From an uncultured Hymenobacter sp. (GTDB taxonomy: Bacteria > Bacteroidota > Bacteroidia > Cytophagales > Hymenobacteraceae), in assembly GCA_913776615.1 (NCBI GenBank), contig CAJYPK010000017.1:1-33851 (forward strand): a stretch of DNA of 33,851 nucleotides, in the 5' to 3' direction. The stretch's first letter is position 1; every line of letters begins with the position of its first letter. Positions 7,816 through 16,854 of the stretch are shown here, piece by piece. A program made the position numbers and the translations under genes. The notes under the pieces are model-generated. The model saw only the letters and a list, made by a program, of their open reading frames with translations, searched no databases and was not told the origin of the DNA.

Positions 7816-9086
7816 AACTCAACTATCGCTACACGCTGGCCTACGCAGTGCTCACGTTTTGCGTGCTCAGCCTCGGGTTTGCCATCGTGTACGCCGCCCT
7901 TTCGCGCAGCGTCACGCAGGCCACCATCGGCGAGCTCGAAAATTTGAACGAGCTGATCGCGAATCAGCTGCGCCGCGGCCAGCCCACCGTGGCCGACTCG
8001 CTGCGACCCTACGTGCAGGCCAGCCCCGTGGCGGCCACCGACACCACCCGGCGCGTGCGTACCGTGCGCGTGCGCCCCGAGTGGGATGCTGCCCTGCAAG
8101 CCCGCGTGTCGGTGGTGCGCCTCACCACCTACCCCGTGGTGGGCGGGCGGCCGTACCGGGTGGCCAGCCGGGCGGCGGTGGTGGAACCCCGCGACGCCTA
8201 CCTCACCGGCCTGGTGCTGGTATTCGCCTGGACCTTCGTTTTCCTGCTGGCCTTAGTGGTCATTCTCAGCGAGTTGATTTCGTGGCGCATCCTACGGCCG
8301 TTTAATGCTACGCTGCACGGCATTCAGCAATTTGAACTGGGCCAGCCGCACCCCATCGAGCTGCCCGCTACCCGCACCGCCGAGTTTCAGGAGCTCAACG
8401 AGTTTTTGGTGAAGATGACCGCCCGCGCCCAGCGCGACTACCGGGGCCTCCAGGAATTCTCCGAAAACGCCTCGCACGAGCTGCAAACGCCCATCGCCAG
8501 CATCAAGGCCAAGCTGGAATTGCTCATGGATTCGGAGCTCACTGAAAAGCAGTGGCAGACGCTCACCACTATGCACGACGAGCTGGAGCGCCTGGCCAAA
8601 ATCAACCAGGCCCTGACGCTGCTGGCCAAGCTCGAACACTTCGAACCCGCCCCCGAGGCCCTAGCCGACCTCAGCCAGCTCGTGCCCGCCACTGAGGCCG
8701 CCTTCGCCGACCTGGCCGAAATGAAGAGCCTGACCACCACGCAGCGCATCGCACCCGGCGTGCGCGTGCCGCTCGACGCCTCGCTGACCCAGCTATTACT
8801 CAATAACTTGTTCAGCAACGCCATCCGCCACAACGTACCGGGCGGCCAACTTGAAGTGGAGCTATCGGCCACCGGGTTGCTGCTGGCCAATACCGGGCTG
8901 GCCCCCTCGGCCCCGGTGAGCGAGCTGTTTGGCCGCTTCAAAAAAGGCAACTCGGCGCTCGACTCCATTGGCATCGGGCTGGCCATTGTTAAGCGCATCA
9001 GCGAGTTGTACGGGCACCGCATCAGCTACGACTACGCCGACGGCTGGCACCGCATCCGGCTCGATTTTGCCCAGCCCGCAGAGTAG
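7812..9086 (+). CDS. Membrane sensor histidine kinase
   Basis: This is a 424-residue transmembrane kinase. TM1 is at about residues 8-30, a periplasmic sensor region at 31-132 matches no domain I know, TM2 is at about 133-156, and a short HAMP-like linker follows. The H-box SENASHELQTPIAS carries the phosphorylated H222. The N-box is LLNNLFSNAIRHN and the G-box DSIGIGLAIVKRIS. The kinase core is shorter than average, with a brief segment between N- and G-boxes. The start is GTG at 7812-7814, overlapping the regulator stop. The signal is unknown; the neighbouring dicarboxylate and 2-oxoglutarate transport genes suggest an organic acid. Confidence 0.93.
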   Translation: MKLNYRYTLAYAVLTFCVLSLGFAIVYAALSRSVTQATIGELENLNELIANQLRRGQPTVADSLRPYVQASPVAATDTTRRVRTVRVRPEWDAALQARVSVVRLTTYPVVGGRPYRVASRAAVVEPRDAYLTGLVLVFAWTFVFLLALVVILSELISWRILRPFNATLHGIQQFELGQPHPIELPATRTAEFQELNEFLVKMTARAQRDYRGLQEFSENASHELQTPIASIKAKLELLMDSELTEKQWQTLTTMHDELERLAKINQALTLLAKLEHFEPAPEALADLSQLVPATEAAFADLAEMKSLTTTQRIAPGVRVPLDASLTQLLLNNLFSNAIRHNVPGGQLEVELSATGLLLANTGLAPSAPVSELFGRFKKGNSALDSIGIGLAIVKRISELYGHRISYDYADGWHRIRLDFAQPAE

Positions 9087-9143
9087 GGCCGCTGGCCCCC
9101 GCGCCGGGCCCCGCGAAAATTTCAGAGAAATGATAAGTTTTAT

Positions 9144-9176
9144 TTGAAATTTCTTCAAAATCGGGCGGCTCCTTTG
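9144..9176 (+). promoter_or_regulatory. Possible promoter of the kgtP-pckA unit
   Basis: TTG at 9144-9146 and CTCCTTTG at 9169-9176 are 22 nt apart and sit in the AT-rich part of the kinase-permease gap. The second box keeps TTTG but lacks the TA of TAnnTTTG. Just upstream, AAATTTC and its near-palindromic copies could be an operator. This is a weak call. Confidence 0.3.
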
Positions 9177-9239
9177 CAGCGTAGCTTCCGGGTAAGTAAC
9201 TACTCACTCGGCCGCCAACTGCTCCTAACCTCCCACCCG

Positions 9240-10592
9240 ATGCCCACTCTGTTGTCATCTTCTGCGCTAGCTGTCGCTTCTGCCAGTTCGTCTGCGTCGG
9301 CTGGCACCCAGCCCGGCCGACGCTTGCGGGCCATCCTCAGCGGCTCGGTGGGCAACTTGGTGGAGTGGTACGATTGGTATGCCTTCTCGGCGTTCTCGCT
9401 GTACTTCTCGGGCTCTTTTTTTCCATCCGAAGACACTACCGCCCAGCTGTTGCAAACGGCCGGCATTTTCGCACTGGGCTTTTTGATGCGGCCCATCGGC
9501 GGCTGGATGTTCGGCCGCATTGCCGACAAGGTAGGCCGCAAGCAGTCGATGACGCTCTCGGTGCTGCTCATGGCGCTGGGCTCGCTGCTCATCGCCCTCA
9601 CCCCGACCTACCAAACCGTGGGCCTCGTGGCCCCGGTGATGCTGCTCACCGCCCGCCTGTTGCAAGGCTTGAGCGTGGGCGGCGAATACGGCGTATCCGC
9701 CACGTACCTGGCCGAAATGGCCACCCCCGGCCGGCGTGGCTTCTACTCCAGCTTCTTGTACCTCACACTAATCGGCGCGCAGCTATTGGCGCTTGGCATT
9801 CAGCTCATTCTGCAAAAAGTGCTGACTCAGGCGCAATTGCTGGACTGGGGCTGGCGCGTGCCTTTCGTGGTGGGCGCGGGGCTGTCGGTGGTGGCGCTGT
9901 ACCTGCGCAGCAACCTCACCGAAACGGCGGCCTTTACCGCCCAGAAGCACACGCCTGAGGCGCTGCGCGGCAGCTTGCAGGTGCTGGGCCAACACCCGCG
10001 GGCGGTGCTCACGGTGGTGGGGCTCACGGCGGGCGGCACGCTGGCCTTCTACACGTTCACCACTTACATGCTCAAGTTTTTGGTGAATACCGCCCACATG
10101 GCCCCGGCTACGGCGGCCAACGTGAGCTTTTTATCGCTCCTCGTTTTTGCGGCCTTGCAGCCGGTTTTTGGCGGGCTGTCGGACCGTATCGGGCGGCGGC
10201 CGTTGCTGATTTTCTTCGGCGTGGGCGGGCTGCTGGGCACCGTGCCGCTGCTCACCGCCCTCAGTCACAGCACTGATCCGGGGGTGGCGCTGGGCTGGCT
10301 GGTGGGGGCGCTCGTCATCGTGAGTGGCTACAGCGGCATCAACGTGGTGGTGAAGGCCGAGCTGTTTCCGGTGCAGGTGCGGGCGCTGGGCATCGGCCTG
10401 CCGCACGCGCTCACGGTGGCCCTGTTTGGCGGCACCGCCGAGTACATCGCCCTCTGGTGCAAACGGGCCGGACACGAGTCGTACTTCTACTGGTACACCG
10501 CCGGCTGCATCGGCCTCTCGCTGCTGCTGTTCCTGACCATGGCCGAAACCAAAAACACCTCGCGCCTAAACGAGGACGCCGTTTACAATTAA
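9240..10592 (+). CDS. kgtP: MHS-family MFS transporter, KgtP-like 2-oxoglutarate permease
   Basis: This is a 450-residue, 12-helix proton symporter of the metabolite:H+ symporter branch. The match to E. coli KgtP, recalled from memory, is extensive: GNLVEWYDWY at about residue 38, TTAQLLQTAGIFALGFLMRP, GRIADKVGRKQSM, RLLQGLSVGGEYG, YTFTTYMLKFLVNTA, and VKAELFPVQVRALGIGL near the C-terminus. The ATG at 9240 was chosen because the frame upstream to 9144 is AT-rich and not protein-like. The N-terminal 25 residues are Ser/Ala-rich. It lies 153 bp after the kinase gene and 23 bp before pckA, so kgtP and pckA are probably co-transcribed. The substrate is 2-oxoglutarate by similarity; other dicarboxylates are possible. 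Confidence 0.85.
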   Translation: MPTLLSSSALAVASASSSASAGTQPGRRLRAILSGSVGNLVEWYDWYAFSAFSLYFSGSFFPSEDTTAQLLQTAGIFALGFLMRPIGGWMFGRIADKVGRKQSMTLSVLLMALGSLLIALTPTYQTVGLVAPVMLLTARLLQGLSVGGEYGVSATYLAEMATPGRRGFYSSFLYLTLIGAQLLALGIQLILQKVLTQAQLLDWGWRVPFVVGAGLSVVALYLRSNLTETAAFTAQKHTPEALRGSLQVLGQHPRAVLTVVGLTAGGTLAFYTFTTYMLKFLVNTAHMAPATAANVSFLSLLVFAALQPVFGGLSDRIGRRPLLIFFGVGGLLGTVPLLTALSHSTDPGVALGWLVGALVIVSGYSGINVVVKAELFPVQVRALGIGLPHALTVALFGGTAEYIALWCKRAGHESYFYWYTAGCIGLSLLLFLTMAETKNTSRLNEDAVYN

Positions 10593-10615
10593 CAACTAAC
10601 AACTTACAATTACCC

Positions 10616-12223
10616 ATGTCGCTCCTCTCCCGCCTCCAGTCGCTGGGCTTCAGCCAGGCCCACTCCATTTGCCTGAACCTGCCGCCCGCCGCGCTGGTCG
10701 AGGAGGCGCTGCGCCGGGGCGAGGGCGTGCTCACCGACACCGGGGCGCTGATGGCCGACACCGGCCAATTCACCGGCCGCTCGCCCAAGGACCGGTTTAT
10801 CGTGCGCGACGCGCACACGGCCGACAGCGTGTGGTGGGGCGACATCAATATTCCCTTCGAAGAAAATAAATTCGACCAATTACACCAGAAAATGGTGGCC
10901 TACCTGGCCGACAAGCCGCTCTACGTGCGCGAAGGCTACGCCGGGGCCAATCCCGACTACCAACTCAAGCTGCGCGTGGTCAACGAGCTGGCCTGGCACA
11001 ACCTCTTCGCCTACAACCTTTTTCTGCGCCCCGCAGCCGGCGCGGACACCAGCTGGGCGGCCGATTTCAGCATCATCTGCGCGCCCGGCTTCGCGGCCGA
11101 CCCGGCCGTGGACGGCACCCGGCAGGCCAATTTCGCCATTCTCAATTTCAGCAAAAAGCTGCTGCTCATCGGCGGCACGGCCTACGCCGGCGAGATGAAA
11201 AAAGGCATTTTCGGGGTGCTGAATTACCTGCTGCCCCACGAGCGCCAGACCCTGCCCATGCACTGCTCGGCCAACGTGGGCGCCGACGGCGACACGGCCA
11301 TTTTCTTCGGCCTCTCGGGCACGGGCAAAACGACCCTCTCGGCCGACCCCAACCGCGGCCTCATTGGCGACGATGAGCACGGCTGGACGCCTACGGCCGG
11401 CATTTTCAACTTCGAAGGTGGCTGCTACGCCAAGGTTATCGACCTGAGCGCCGAAAAGGAGCCCGAAATCTGGCAGGCCATTAAGTTTGGGGCCATCGTC
11501 GAGAATACGCGGTTCGTGCCCGGCACCCGCACTGTGGACTACGCCAACACCAGCGTCACCGAAAACACCCGCACCGCCTACCCGCTGGGCTACATCGCCA
11601 ACGCCGTCGAGCCCAGCGTGGGCAACGCGCCGAAGAATATCTTTTTCCTGACTGCCGATGCGTTCGGCGTACTGCCGCCCATCAGCAAGCTCGATAAATC
11701 GCACGCCATGTACCACTTCATGAGTGGCTACACGGCCAAGGTGGCCGGCACCGAAATGGGCATTACCGAGCCGCAAACCACGTTTTCGGCCTGCTTCGGG
11801 CAAGTGTTTCTGCCCCTGCACCCCACCCGCTACGCCGAGATGCTGGGCCAGAAAATGGACGAGCATCCCGACGTCAACGTGTGGCTCATCAATACCGGCT
11901 GGACCGGCGGCCCCTACGGCACCGGCTCGCGCATGAAGCTGGGCTACACCCGCGCCATGATTACGGCCGCCCTCACCGGCCAGCTCGCCGACGTTGAATT
12001 TCAGCCCCATCCCGTATTTGGGGTGCTGGTGCCCGCCGCCGTGCCCGGCGTACCCACCGAGCTGCTGGACCCGCGCACCACCTGGGCCAGCCCCGAGGAC
12101 TACGACCGCACGGCCGCCGACCTGGCCCAGAAGTTCGTCGATAACTTCCAGAAGTACGCCGACTACGCCAGCGCCGACCTGCTGGCCGGGGCCCCCCGCG
12201 TGGCCGCCGAGCAGACGCTGTAA
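10616..12223 (+). CDS. pckA: Phosphoenolpyruvate carboxykinase (ATP)
   Basis: PckA converts oxaloacetate and ATP to phosphoenolpyruvate, CO2 and ADP, the entry step of gluconeogenesis from TCA-cycle acids. The protein has 535 residues, the normal family length. Visible motifs are TGRSPKDRF near residue 55, the kinase-1a P-loop GLSGTGKTT beginning at G232, the metal-binding motif LIGDDEHGW just after it, [12 protein letters not shown], and RTAYPLGYI. The ATG at 10616 was chosen because the longer frame overlaps kgtP in a different reading frame. A 23-bp AT-rich gap (TTAACAACTAACAAC) separates it from kgtP. Its neighbours import 2-oxoglutarate and C4-dicarboxylates, the precursors of its substrate. 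Confidence 0.97.
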   Translation: MSLLSRLQSLGFSQAHSICLNLPPAALVEEALRRGEGVLTDTGALMADTGQFTGRSPKDRFIVRDAHTADSVWWGDINIPFEENKFDQLHQKMVAYLADKPLYVREGYAGANPDYQLKLRVVNELAWHNLFAYNLFLRPAAGADTSWAADFSIICAPGFAADPAVDGTRQANFAILNFSKKLLLIGGTAYAGEMKKGIFGVLNYLLPHERQTLPMHCSANVGADGDTAIFFGLSGTGKTTLSADPNRGLIGDDEHGWTPTAGIFNFEGGCYAKVIDLSAEKEPEIWQAIKFGAIVENTRFVPGTRTVDYANTSVTENTRTAYPLGYIANAVEPSVGNAPKNIFFLTADAFGVLPPISKLDKSHAMYHFMSGYTAKVAGTEMGITEPQTTFSACFGQVFLPLHPTRYAEMLGQKMDEHPDVNVWLINTGWTGGPYGTGSRMKLGYTRAMITAALTGQLADVEFQPHPVFGVLVPAAVPGVPTELLDPRTTWASPEDYDRTAADLAQKFVDNFQKYADYASADLLAGAPRVAAEQTL

Positions 12224-12341
12224 CGCGCCGGATTTAGTTCACCGAATTCCTTACGAGGCTAAAGCAGCCCTTACGGGGGCGCGACTGGCTACGCCTTGCC
12301 CCGATTTTTCGTTCTTCCCACCCCACTCTCTCCTTGTTTTT

Positions 12342-13673
12342 ATGAAACGCTGGTATTCCAACCTTACCGTGCAGGTGCTCACGGCCATCGCGCTGGGCGT
12401 GCTGGTCGGTGGCTTGTTTCCCACCTTCGGGGCGGCCCTCAAGCCGGTAGCCGACACGTTTATCAGCCTCATCAAGATGCTGATTGCGCCCATTATTTTC
12501 CTCACCGTGACGCTGGGCATCGCGGGCATGGGCAGCATGAAGAAGGTGGGGCGCGTAGGCGGTAAGGCGCTGCTATACTTCGAAATAGTGACCACCCTGG
12601 CCCTGGCCATCGGCATCGGCGTGGCCAACCTGACGCAGCCCGGCGCGGGTGTGCAGGCCACCGCCCAGGCCGTGCTGCACGACAGCAAGAAGGCCGAGGA
12701 AGCCGCCAAATTCACCGAAAAGGCCGGCGAAATGAACTGGGTGGAATTTTTCACCCACATCGTGCCCGACAACGTGGTGGGGGCTTTCGCCAAGGGCGAC
12801 ATCCTGCAAGTGCTGCTGTTTGCCATTCTCTTCGGGCTGGCCCTCAACAAGCTGGGCGAAACGGCCCAGCCGCTGGTCAAAACCTTCGATCGGCTCTCGC
12901 ACGCCATGTTTACGGTACTGGGCATGGTGATGAAGCTGGCGCCCATCGGGGCGTTTGGCGGCATGGCCTTCACCATCGGCAAGTACGGCATCGCCACGCT
13001 GCTGCTGCTGGGCAAGCTCATGCTGGTGGTGTACGTTACCATGTTCCTGTTCATCTTCGTGGTGCTCAACCTCATCCTGCGGTACTACAACCTGCGGCTG
13101 ATGCCCTACCTGAGCTTTATCAAGGAGGAGATTCTGCTGGTGCTCGGCACCTCGTCGTCGGAGTCGGCCCTGCCCCGCATGATCGACAAGATGGAGCGCT
13201 ACGGCTGCTCGCGCTCGGTGGCGGGGCTGGTTATTCCGACGGGCTACTCCTTCAACCTGGATGGCACGTCTATTTACCTCTCCATTGCCGTCATCTTTCT
13301 GGCCCAAGCGTTTAACATTCACCTGGGGCTGTCGCAGCAACTTTCGCTCATCGCCATTCTGGTCGTGACGAGCAAGGGCGCGGCGGGCGTCACGGGCTCG
13401 GGCTTCATCGTACTGGCCTCGACGCTGGCGGCTACCAAAGTTATTCCGGTCGAGAGCGTGGCCCTGCTGCTAGGGGTTGACCGCTTCATGAGCGAGGCGC
13501 GGGCCATTACCAACGTCATCGGCAACGGCATTGCCACGCTGGTGGTAGCCAAGAGCGAGGGCGAATTCGACGAGGCCCGCCACCGGCTGGCCCTGCAGGG
13601 CTGCGCCGTACCCGAGGCCCTGCGCCCTGAGCCGGTGGCCGGCCTGCCGCTCGTGGAAGTAGCGCGGCACTAG
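12342..13673 (+). CDS. dctA: Dicarboxylate:cation symporter, DctA-like
   Basis: This is a 443-residue inner-membrane symporter of the DAACS family, importing C4-dicarboxylates (succinate, fumarate, malate). The similarity to E. coli DctA, recalled from memory, runs through the whole length: [12 protein letters not shown] start ([15 protein letters not shown]), [23 protein letters not shown] [34 protein letters not shown], the re-entrant loop [12 protein letters not shown], the NLDGTSIY cation/substrate motif, [16 protein letters not shown], and [12 protein letters not shown]. The ATG at 12342 opens the family N-terminus; the frame extending back to 11994 is a shadow of pckA. The gene follows pckA after 118 bp on the same strand. 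Confidence 0.93.
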   Translation: MKRWYSNLTVQVLTAIALGVLVGGLFPTFGAALKPVADTFISLIKMLIAPIIFLTVTLGIAGMGSMKKVGRVGGKALLYFEIVTTLALAIGIGVANLTQPGAGVQATAQAVLHDSKKAEEAAKFTEKAGEMNWVEFFTHIVPDNVVGAFAKGDILQVLLFAILFGLALNKLGETAQPLVKTFDRLSHAMFTVLGMVMKLAPIGAFGGMAFTIGKYGIATLLLLGKLMLVVYVTMFLFIFVVLNLILRYYNLRLMPYLSFIKEEILLVLGTSSSESALPRMIDKMERYGCSRSVAGLVIPTGYSFNLDGTSIYLSIAVIFLAQAFNIHLGLSQQLSLIAILVVTSKGAAGVTGSGFIVLASTLAATKVIPVESVALLLGVDRFMSEARAITNVIGNGIATLVVAKSEGEFDEARHRLALQGCAVPEALRPEPVAGLPLVEVARH

Positions 13674-13782
13674 CCCGCCCCTTCCCTTTTCTATAGCTGG
13701 TACAGCCCGCCTTTCGGCTCTTGGTCGCGGGGCTGGCCGTGCCGTGCCTTTCCTCTCCTTCCCACCCCGTTACTCTTTCATA

Positions 13783-15240
13783 ATGCGTACTTTTTACGGC
13801 TACGGCCTGCTGGCGGGCCTGCTGCTGGCGGGCGCTGCCGCCCAGGCCCAGGTAGTAGTACCGCCCGCCACCGGCAAGGCTCCCAACCCGGCCCCGGTGC
13901 AACTGCCCAAGCCCGCCCCGGCCCCCGCCAAGTCGGCCCCCTACGCGGGCGGCATGAAAATCAACCTCTCGCCCGATGGCTCCAAATACGTGCGCCTGAT
14001 GACGGCCCACCAGTTCTGGGCGCGCTACACCGAGAATAATTCCAATACTACCAACGCCACCGAGGAGCTCGCCTACGACCAGGTAGATTTCGGCCTGCGG
14101 CGCTCGCGGGTACTCATGGTAGCCCAGCTCAACCCGCGCTTTCTCATTATTACCCAGCTGGGTATCAACGTCCAGACGACCATCTCGGGCGGGGCACCCA
14201 ACGAGTCTACCGGGCCGGGCAAGAAGCCGCTTTTCTACCTGCACGATGCCTTGGTAGAGTACAAGATCAACAAGTACCTCAACTTCGGCGGGGGCCTGCA
14301 CTACGTCAACGGCATTTCGCGCCAAACCAGCTTCGCAGCCTTCTCGCTGCTCACGCTCGACGTGCCGGGCACGCAGTGGCCGATTATCGACGCCATCGAC
14401 CAGACCGGGCGCGGGCTGGGCATGTACGTGCGCGGCCGGGTCAAAAGCTTTGATTATAAGCTGTCGGTCAACGACGCCTTCCGCAGCAACCTGACCAGCA
14501 CCCCGGCCACGCTCACCACGGGCGTGGCCCAGTTCAACCCCCGCGCCCGCGGCATGGTGTACCAGGGCTATTTCGATTGGGAATTCATGGATAAGGAAGC
14601 CAACCTCGTCCCCTTCCAGGTGGGCTGCTACCTGGGCGCCCGGCGAGTGCTCAACGTGGGCACGGGCTTTCTGTTCTACAAGGATGGCATGTACTCGCGC
14701 CCGGCGGCTAACCCCACCACCCTGCCCGCCAACGTGTGGGCGCTGCCCTACGACAAGCAGAACGTGAGCACCTTCGCGGCCGACGTGTTCTACGACACGC
14801 CCGTGGATACGGCCCAGCAAACGGCCTTTACGCTCTACGCCGCCGCCTACCGCTACAACATGGGCCCCAACTTCGTGCGCTACGGCGGCACCATGAACCC
14901 CGGCACCGGCTCGGCCCCGCTGCGCGGCAACGCCGTACCCGTGCTGGGTACCGGCTCCGCCCAAACCATTCAGACCGGCTTCCTCCTTCCCAAAAAGCTG
15001 CTCGGCCCCAAAGTGCGCCTCCAGCCCTACGCCGACTACATCCACGGCCGCTACGACGGCATTCGCACCGGTGACGGCAACATCAAAGACGTGCATATTT
15101 TCGACAGCGGCGTCAACGTGCTGCTCGATGGCCACCAGGCCAAAATCACGCTCAACTACCGCGCCCGCCCCGATTTTACCAACGTCAACGATGTGCAGTA
15201 TCGCCCCGAGATTACCACTCAGCTCCAGGTGATTCTGTAG
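13783..15240 (+). CDS. Outer-membrane porin
   Basis: This 485-residue protein has a signal peptide (MRTFYGYGLLAGLLLAG, cleavage after AQAQ), then a Pro/Ala-rich stretch to about residue 50, then alternating hydrophobic and polar strands rich in Tyr, Phe and Gly that end in a hydrophobic C-terminal strand (EITTQLQVIL). This is the pattern of a Gram-negative beta-barrel. It resembles the Bacteroidota porins grouped with phosphate-selective OprO/OprP-type proteins, but I see nothing that fixes the substrate. It lies 109 bp after dctA at the end of the transport block, so it may be the outer-membrane channel for the same organic acids; this is inference. Confidence 0.8.
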   Translation: MRTFYGYGLLAGLLLAGAAAQAQVVVPPATGKAPNPAPVQLPKPAPAPAKSAPYAGGMKINLSPDGSKYVRLMTAHQFWARYTENNSNTTNATEELAYDQVDFGLRRSRVLMVAQLNPRFLIITQLGINVQTTISGGAPNESTGPGKKPLFYLHDALVEYKINKYLNFGGGLHYVNGISRQTSFAAFSLLTLDVPGTQWPIIDAIDQTGRGLGMYVRGRVKSFDYKLSVNDAFRSNLTSTPATLTTGVAQFNPRARGMVYQGYFDWEFMDKEANLVPFQVGCYLGARRVLNVGTGFLFYKDGMYSRPAANPTTLPANVWALPYDKQNVSTFAADVFYDTPVDTAQQTAFTLYAAAYRYNMGPNFVRYGGTMNPGTGSAPLRGNAVPVLGTGSAQTIQTGFLLPKKLLGPKVRLQPYADYIHGRYDGIRTGDGNIKDVHIFDSGVNVLLDGHQAKITLNYRARPDFTNVNDVQYRPEITTQLQVIL

Positions 15241-15248
15241 ATGGCTGG

Positions 15249-15397
15249 GAAGCTGTTTGAATTATTGCTAGCCCTCTGGAAGTTGCCTGTCATTGCGAGC
15301 GCAGCGAAGCAACCGCACCCAAATGACTAAGCTGAACAGGTGCGATTGCTTCGCTGCGCTCGCAATGACAGGTAGTATAGCTAACTTAAACAGCTTC
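15249..15397. repeat. Nested inverted-repeat element after the porin gene
   Basis: Outer arms GAAGCTGTTT (15249-15258) and AAACAGCTTC (15388-15397) enclose inner 34-bp arms at 15286-15319 and 15339-15372 with one mismatch (core CTGTCATTGCGAGCGCAGCG). The inner spacer is 19 bp. The nested plan and its place at a gene end suggest a small non-autonomous element or a REP-like unit. The core is related to the repeat at 4499-4593. Confidence 0.85.
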
Positions 15398-15410
15398 TAA
15401 GAACTTAGAA
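15395..15410. terminator. Short hairpin, possible terminator between porin and phyH-like genes
   Basis: TTCTAAG-AA-CTTAGAA is a 7-bp stem with a 2-nt loop in the 263-bp region between the convergent porin gene and the dioxygenase gene. It has no T tract, so it is a weak terminator candidate. The remainder of 15411-15503 shows no gene. Confidence 0.3.
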
Positions 15411-15503
15411 GCAAGAACCGAAAATTCAGGCCTGAGAGTGGCTTGCAAGTGTGCGGGCTTCTGGCTAAGCTCTCATTTTCAGGCTCTAACATCGCAAATC
15501 TTG

Positions 15504-16232
15504 CTAAGTCAAAGCCAGCCGCTCGCGCCAAGCCAGCCCGGCCGGCAGCTCCTCGGCCGAAAATTCCAGGTGCATGACCCGGCGCGGACGGGCGCTGGTG
15601 CTGCGGCTGGAGGCGTGCAGCAGCAGTGGCTTCATGAGCATGGCCCCGCCGGCGGGCACGGCGCAGCTGGTAGCCGCGTCCGTCTGGCTGGCAATGGTTT
15701 CGGCTGGCACCACGCCCCGGCGATGCGAGCCGGGCACTACCTTGAGCGCCCCGTTGGTGGCGTCGCAGTCGTCGAGGTGCACCCGGATGGTGACGGTGTT
15801 TTCGAGCACGGAAACGGGCGGCTGCACGGCTACCCAACCCGTTTTGGTCGTCCAGGGGCCATAGCCGGGTGCTTCGGCGCGGCGGGCCACGTTGATCATT
15901 AAATCCTGGTGCCAGGCCACGAGCCAGTTGGATCCCGCTGGTTTGTCAAAATAGATGGCCTTGGTAAGGTGACAGCCGGCCGGAAACAACTCGCCCAGCA
16001 ACCCGCGCAGCGCCGGGGTGGCCAGCAGCGGCCCCAGCGCCGGAATCTCGCCCAGCAGGTTGCGGATGGCAAATACGTCTTGGCTGCGCCGAAAATTAGG
16101 GCCAGCGGCGGGCGCGCTTTCCACGCAGGCCAGCAGGGCCGCTACTTCGGCGGGCGAGTAAAGCAGCGGCAGCACTGCAAAGCCGTTAGCTGCAACATCG
16201 GCTAATACCGTTCGTCCAAAGGTCATTTCCAT
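15504..16232 (-). CDS. Phytanoyl-CoA dioxygenase (PhyH) family protein
   Basis: This is a 242-residue Fe(II)/2-oxoglutarate-dependent oxygenase. The double-stranded beta-helix marks are visible: WHQDLM gives the His-x-Asp iron ligands, KPLLLHASSRST the distal His, and RRVMHLEFS the Arg that binds 2-oxoglutarate. RVHLDDCDATNGALKVVPGSH is the usual PhyH core (landmark only). Family members hydroxylate diverse small substrates, so the substrate here is unknown. I chose the ATG at 16230-16232; a second ATG two codons later (16224-16226) is equally possible. TACCTTTG lies 8 nt upstream. The gene is divergent from the kinase-like gene. Confidence 0.88.
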   Translation of the reverse strand: MEMTFGRTVLADVAANGFAVLPLLYSPAEVAALLACVESAPAAGPNFRRSQDVFAIRNLLGEIPALGPLLATPALRGLLGELFPAGCHLTKAIYFDKPAGSNWLVAWHQDLMINVARRAEAPGYGPWTTKTGWVAVQPPVSVLENTVTIRVHLDDCDATNGALKVVPGSHRRGVVPAETIASQTDAATSCAVPAGGAMLMKPLLLHASSRSTSARPRRVMHLEFSAEELPAGLAWRERLALT

Positions 16233-16240
16233 AGCGGGAC

Positions 16241-16248
16241 CAAAGGTA
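16241..16248 (-). promoter_or_regulatory. -7 box of the PhyH-like gene
   Basis: TACCTTTG on the minus strand ends 8 nt before the ATG. No TTG is seen at the expected -33 distance. It lies 25 bp from an oppositely directed -7 box for the next gene. Confidence 0.45.
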
Positions 16249-16273
16249 CGAGTAGCCACGAAGCCGCTGGCCG

Positions 16274-16281
16274 TAGCTTTG
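16274..16281 (+). promoter_or_regulatory. -7 box of the kinase-like/caspase-like unit
   Basis: TAGCTTTG lies 24 nt before the ATG of the kinase-like gene. No clear -33 TTG is present. With the opposed box at 16241-16248 it makes a compact divergent promoter region. Confidence 0.45.
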
Positions 16282-16305
16282 GCTTCCCTAATGAGGTACA
16301 TCCCT

Positions 16306-16833
16306 ATGGAACCCAAGCGCTACCCCCGGCAGCTCTCCCGCGGAGCCAACAATGCCGTTATCGTGTTGTCGGAAACGGAGGTCGGGAAGCTTTTCAATGA
16401 TGACACCCGCTCCGACATCGGCTCTGAATCGGAAAAAATGCGCTATGCCAATCAAGTCAATGATTTAGTAGCCAAATTTCTCCGCCTTGAATACAATGCG
16501 TCGCTAGCCTCCGATATGCTGGTAATGGAACGCCTCTACCCCCTCGATTTTCGGGCCTACGAAGTGGAACTGCGCGAGCTGTGGCTGGACGTTTTCACCG
16601 ACGAGCTACGCGCCCTGCACGCCGCGGGCTTCGTCCACCGCGACCTGCTGCGCCCGTCCAACATTACTGGCGACCGCTACGACAACATCCTGCTGACCCC
16701 GCAGGGACTGCGCCTTATTGATGTGGGCATCTCCGTACTACGGCAGCAAGTGGGCGAGTCGTTTTTCGCGGCCTACGTGCAGCGGGAACTGGAAGAACTA
16801 GCGCGATTCAAAGAATTTTTCCTGGGGCGCTGA
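16306..16833 (+). CDS. Minimal protein-kinase-like protein
   Basis: This 175-residue protein has the core of a eukaryotic-like protein kinase in very short form. Residues 111-119 read HRDLLRPSN, the catalytic loop with D113 and N119, and 137-140 read LIDVG with metal-binding D139 in place of DFG. K28 in EVGKLF could be the beta-3 lysine and E43 the helix-C glutamate. The chain stops 35 residues after DVG, so most of the C-lobe (APE motif, helices G-I) is missing, and no glycine loop is visible. It may be a compact atypical kinase, related to RIO/Kdo-type small kinases, or a pseudokinase. It lies 21 bp upstream of the next gene and probably forms an operon with it. Confidence 0.65.
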   Translation: MEPKRYPRQLSRGANNAVIVLSETEVGKLFNDDTRSDIGSESEKMRYANQVNDLVAKFLRLEYNASLASDMLVMERLYPLDFRAYEVELRELWLDVFTDELRALHAAGFVHRDLLRPSNITGDRYDNILLTPQGLRLIDVGISVLRQQVGESFFAAYVQRELEELARFKEFFLGR

Positions 16834-16854
16834 AACTATCTGCCTATCATAGAC

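Noticed and set aside
10457..10615. N-terminal extension of pckA
   Set aside because: The extra 53 codons overlap kgtP out of frame and are not found in the PckA family. The ATG at 10616 gives the normal length.
11994..12341. N-terminal extension of dctA
   Set aside because: The extension is a Pro/Ser/Thr-rich shadow of the pckA end. The DctA N-terminus begins at 12342.
13516..15135. 539-codon open frame on the minus strand
   Set aside because: It runs antisense to the porin and the end of dctA. The composition is that of a GC-rich shadow frame, with no recognisable motif.
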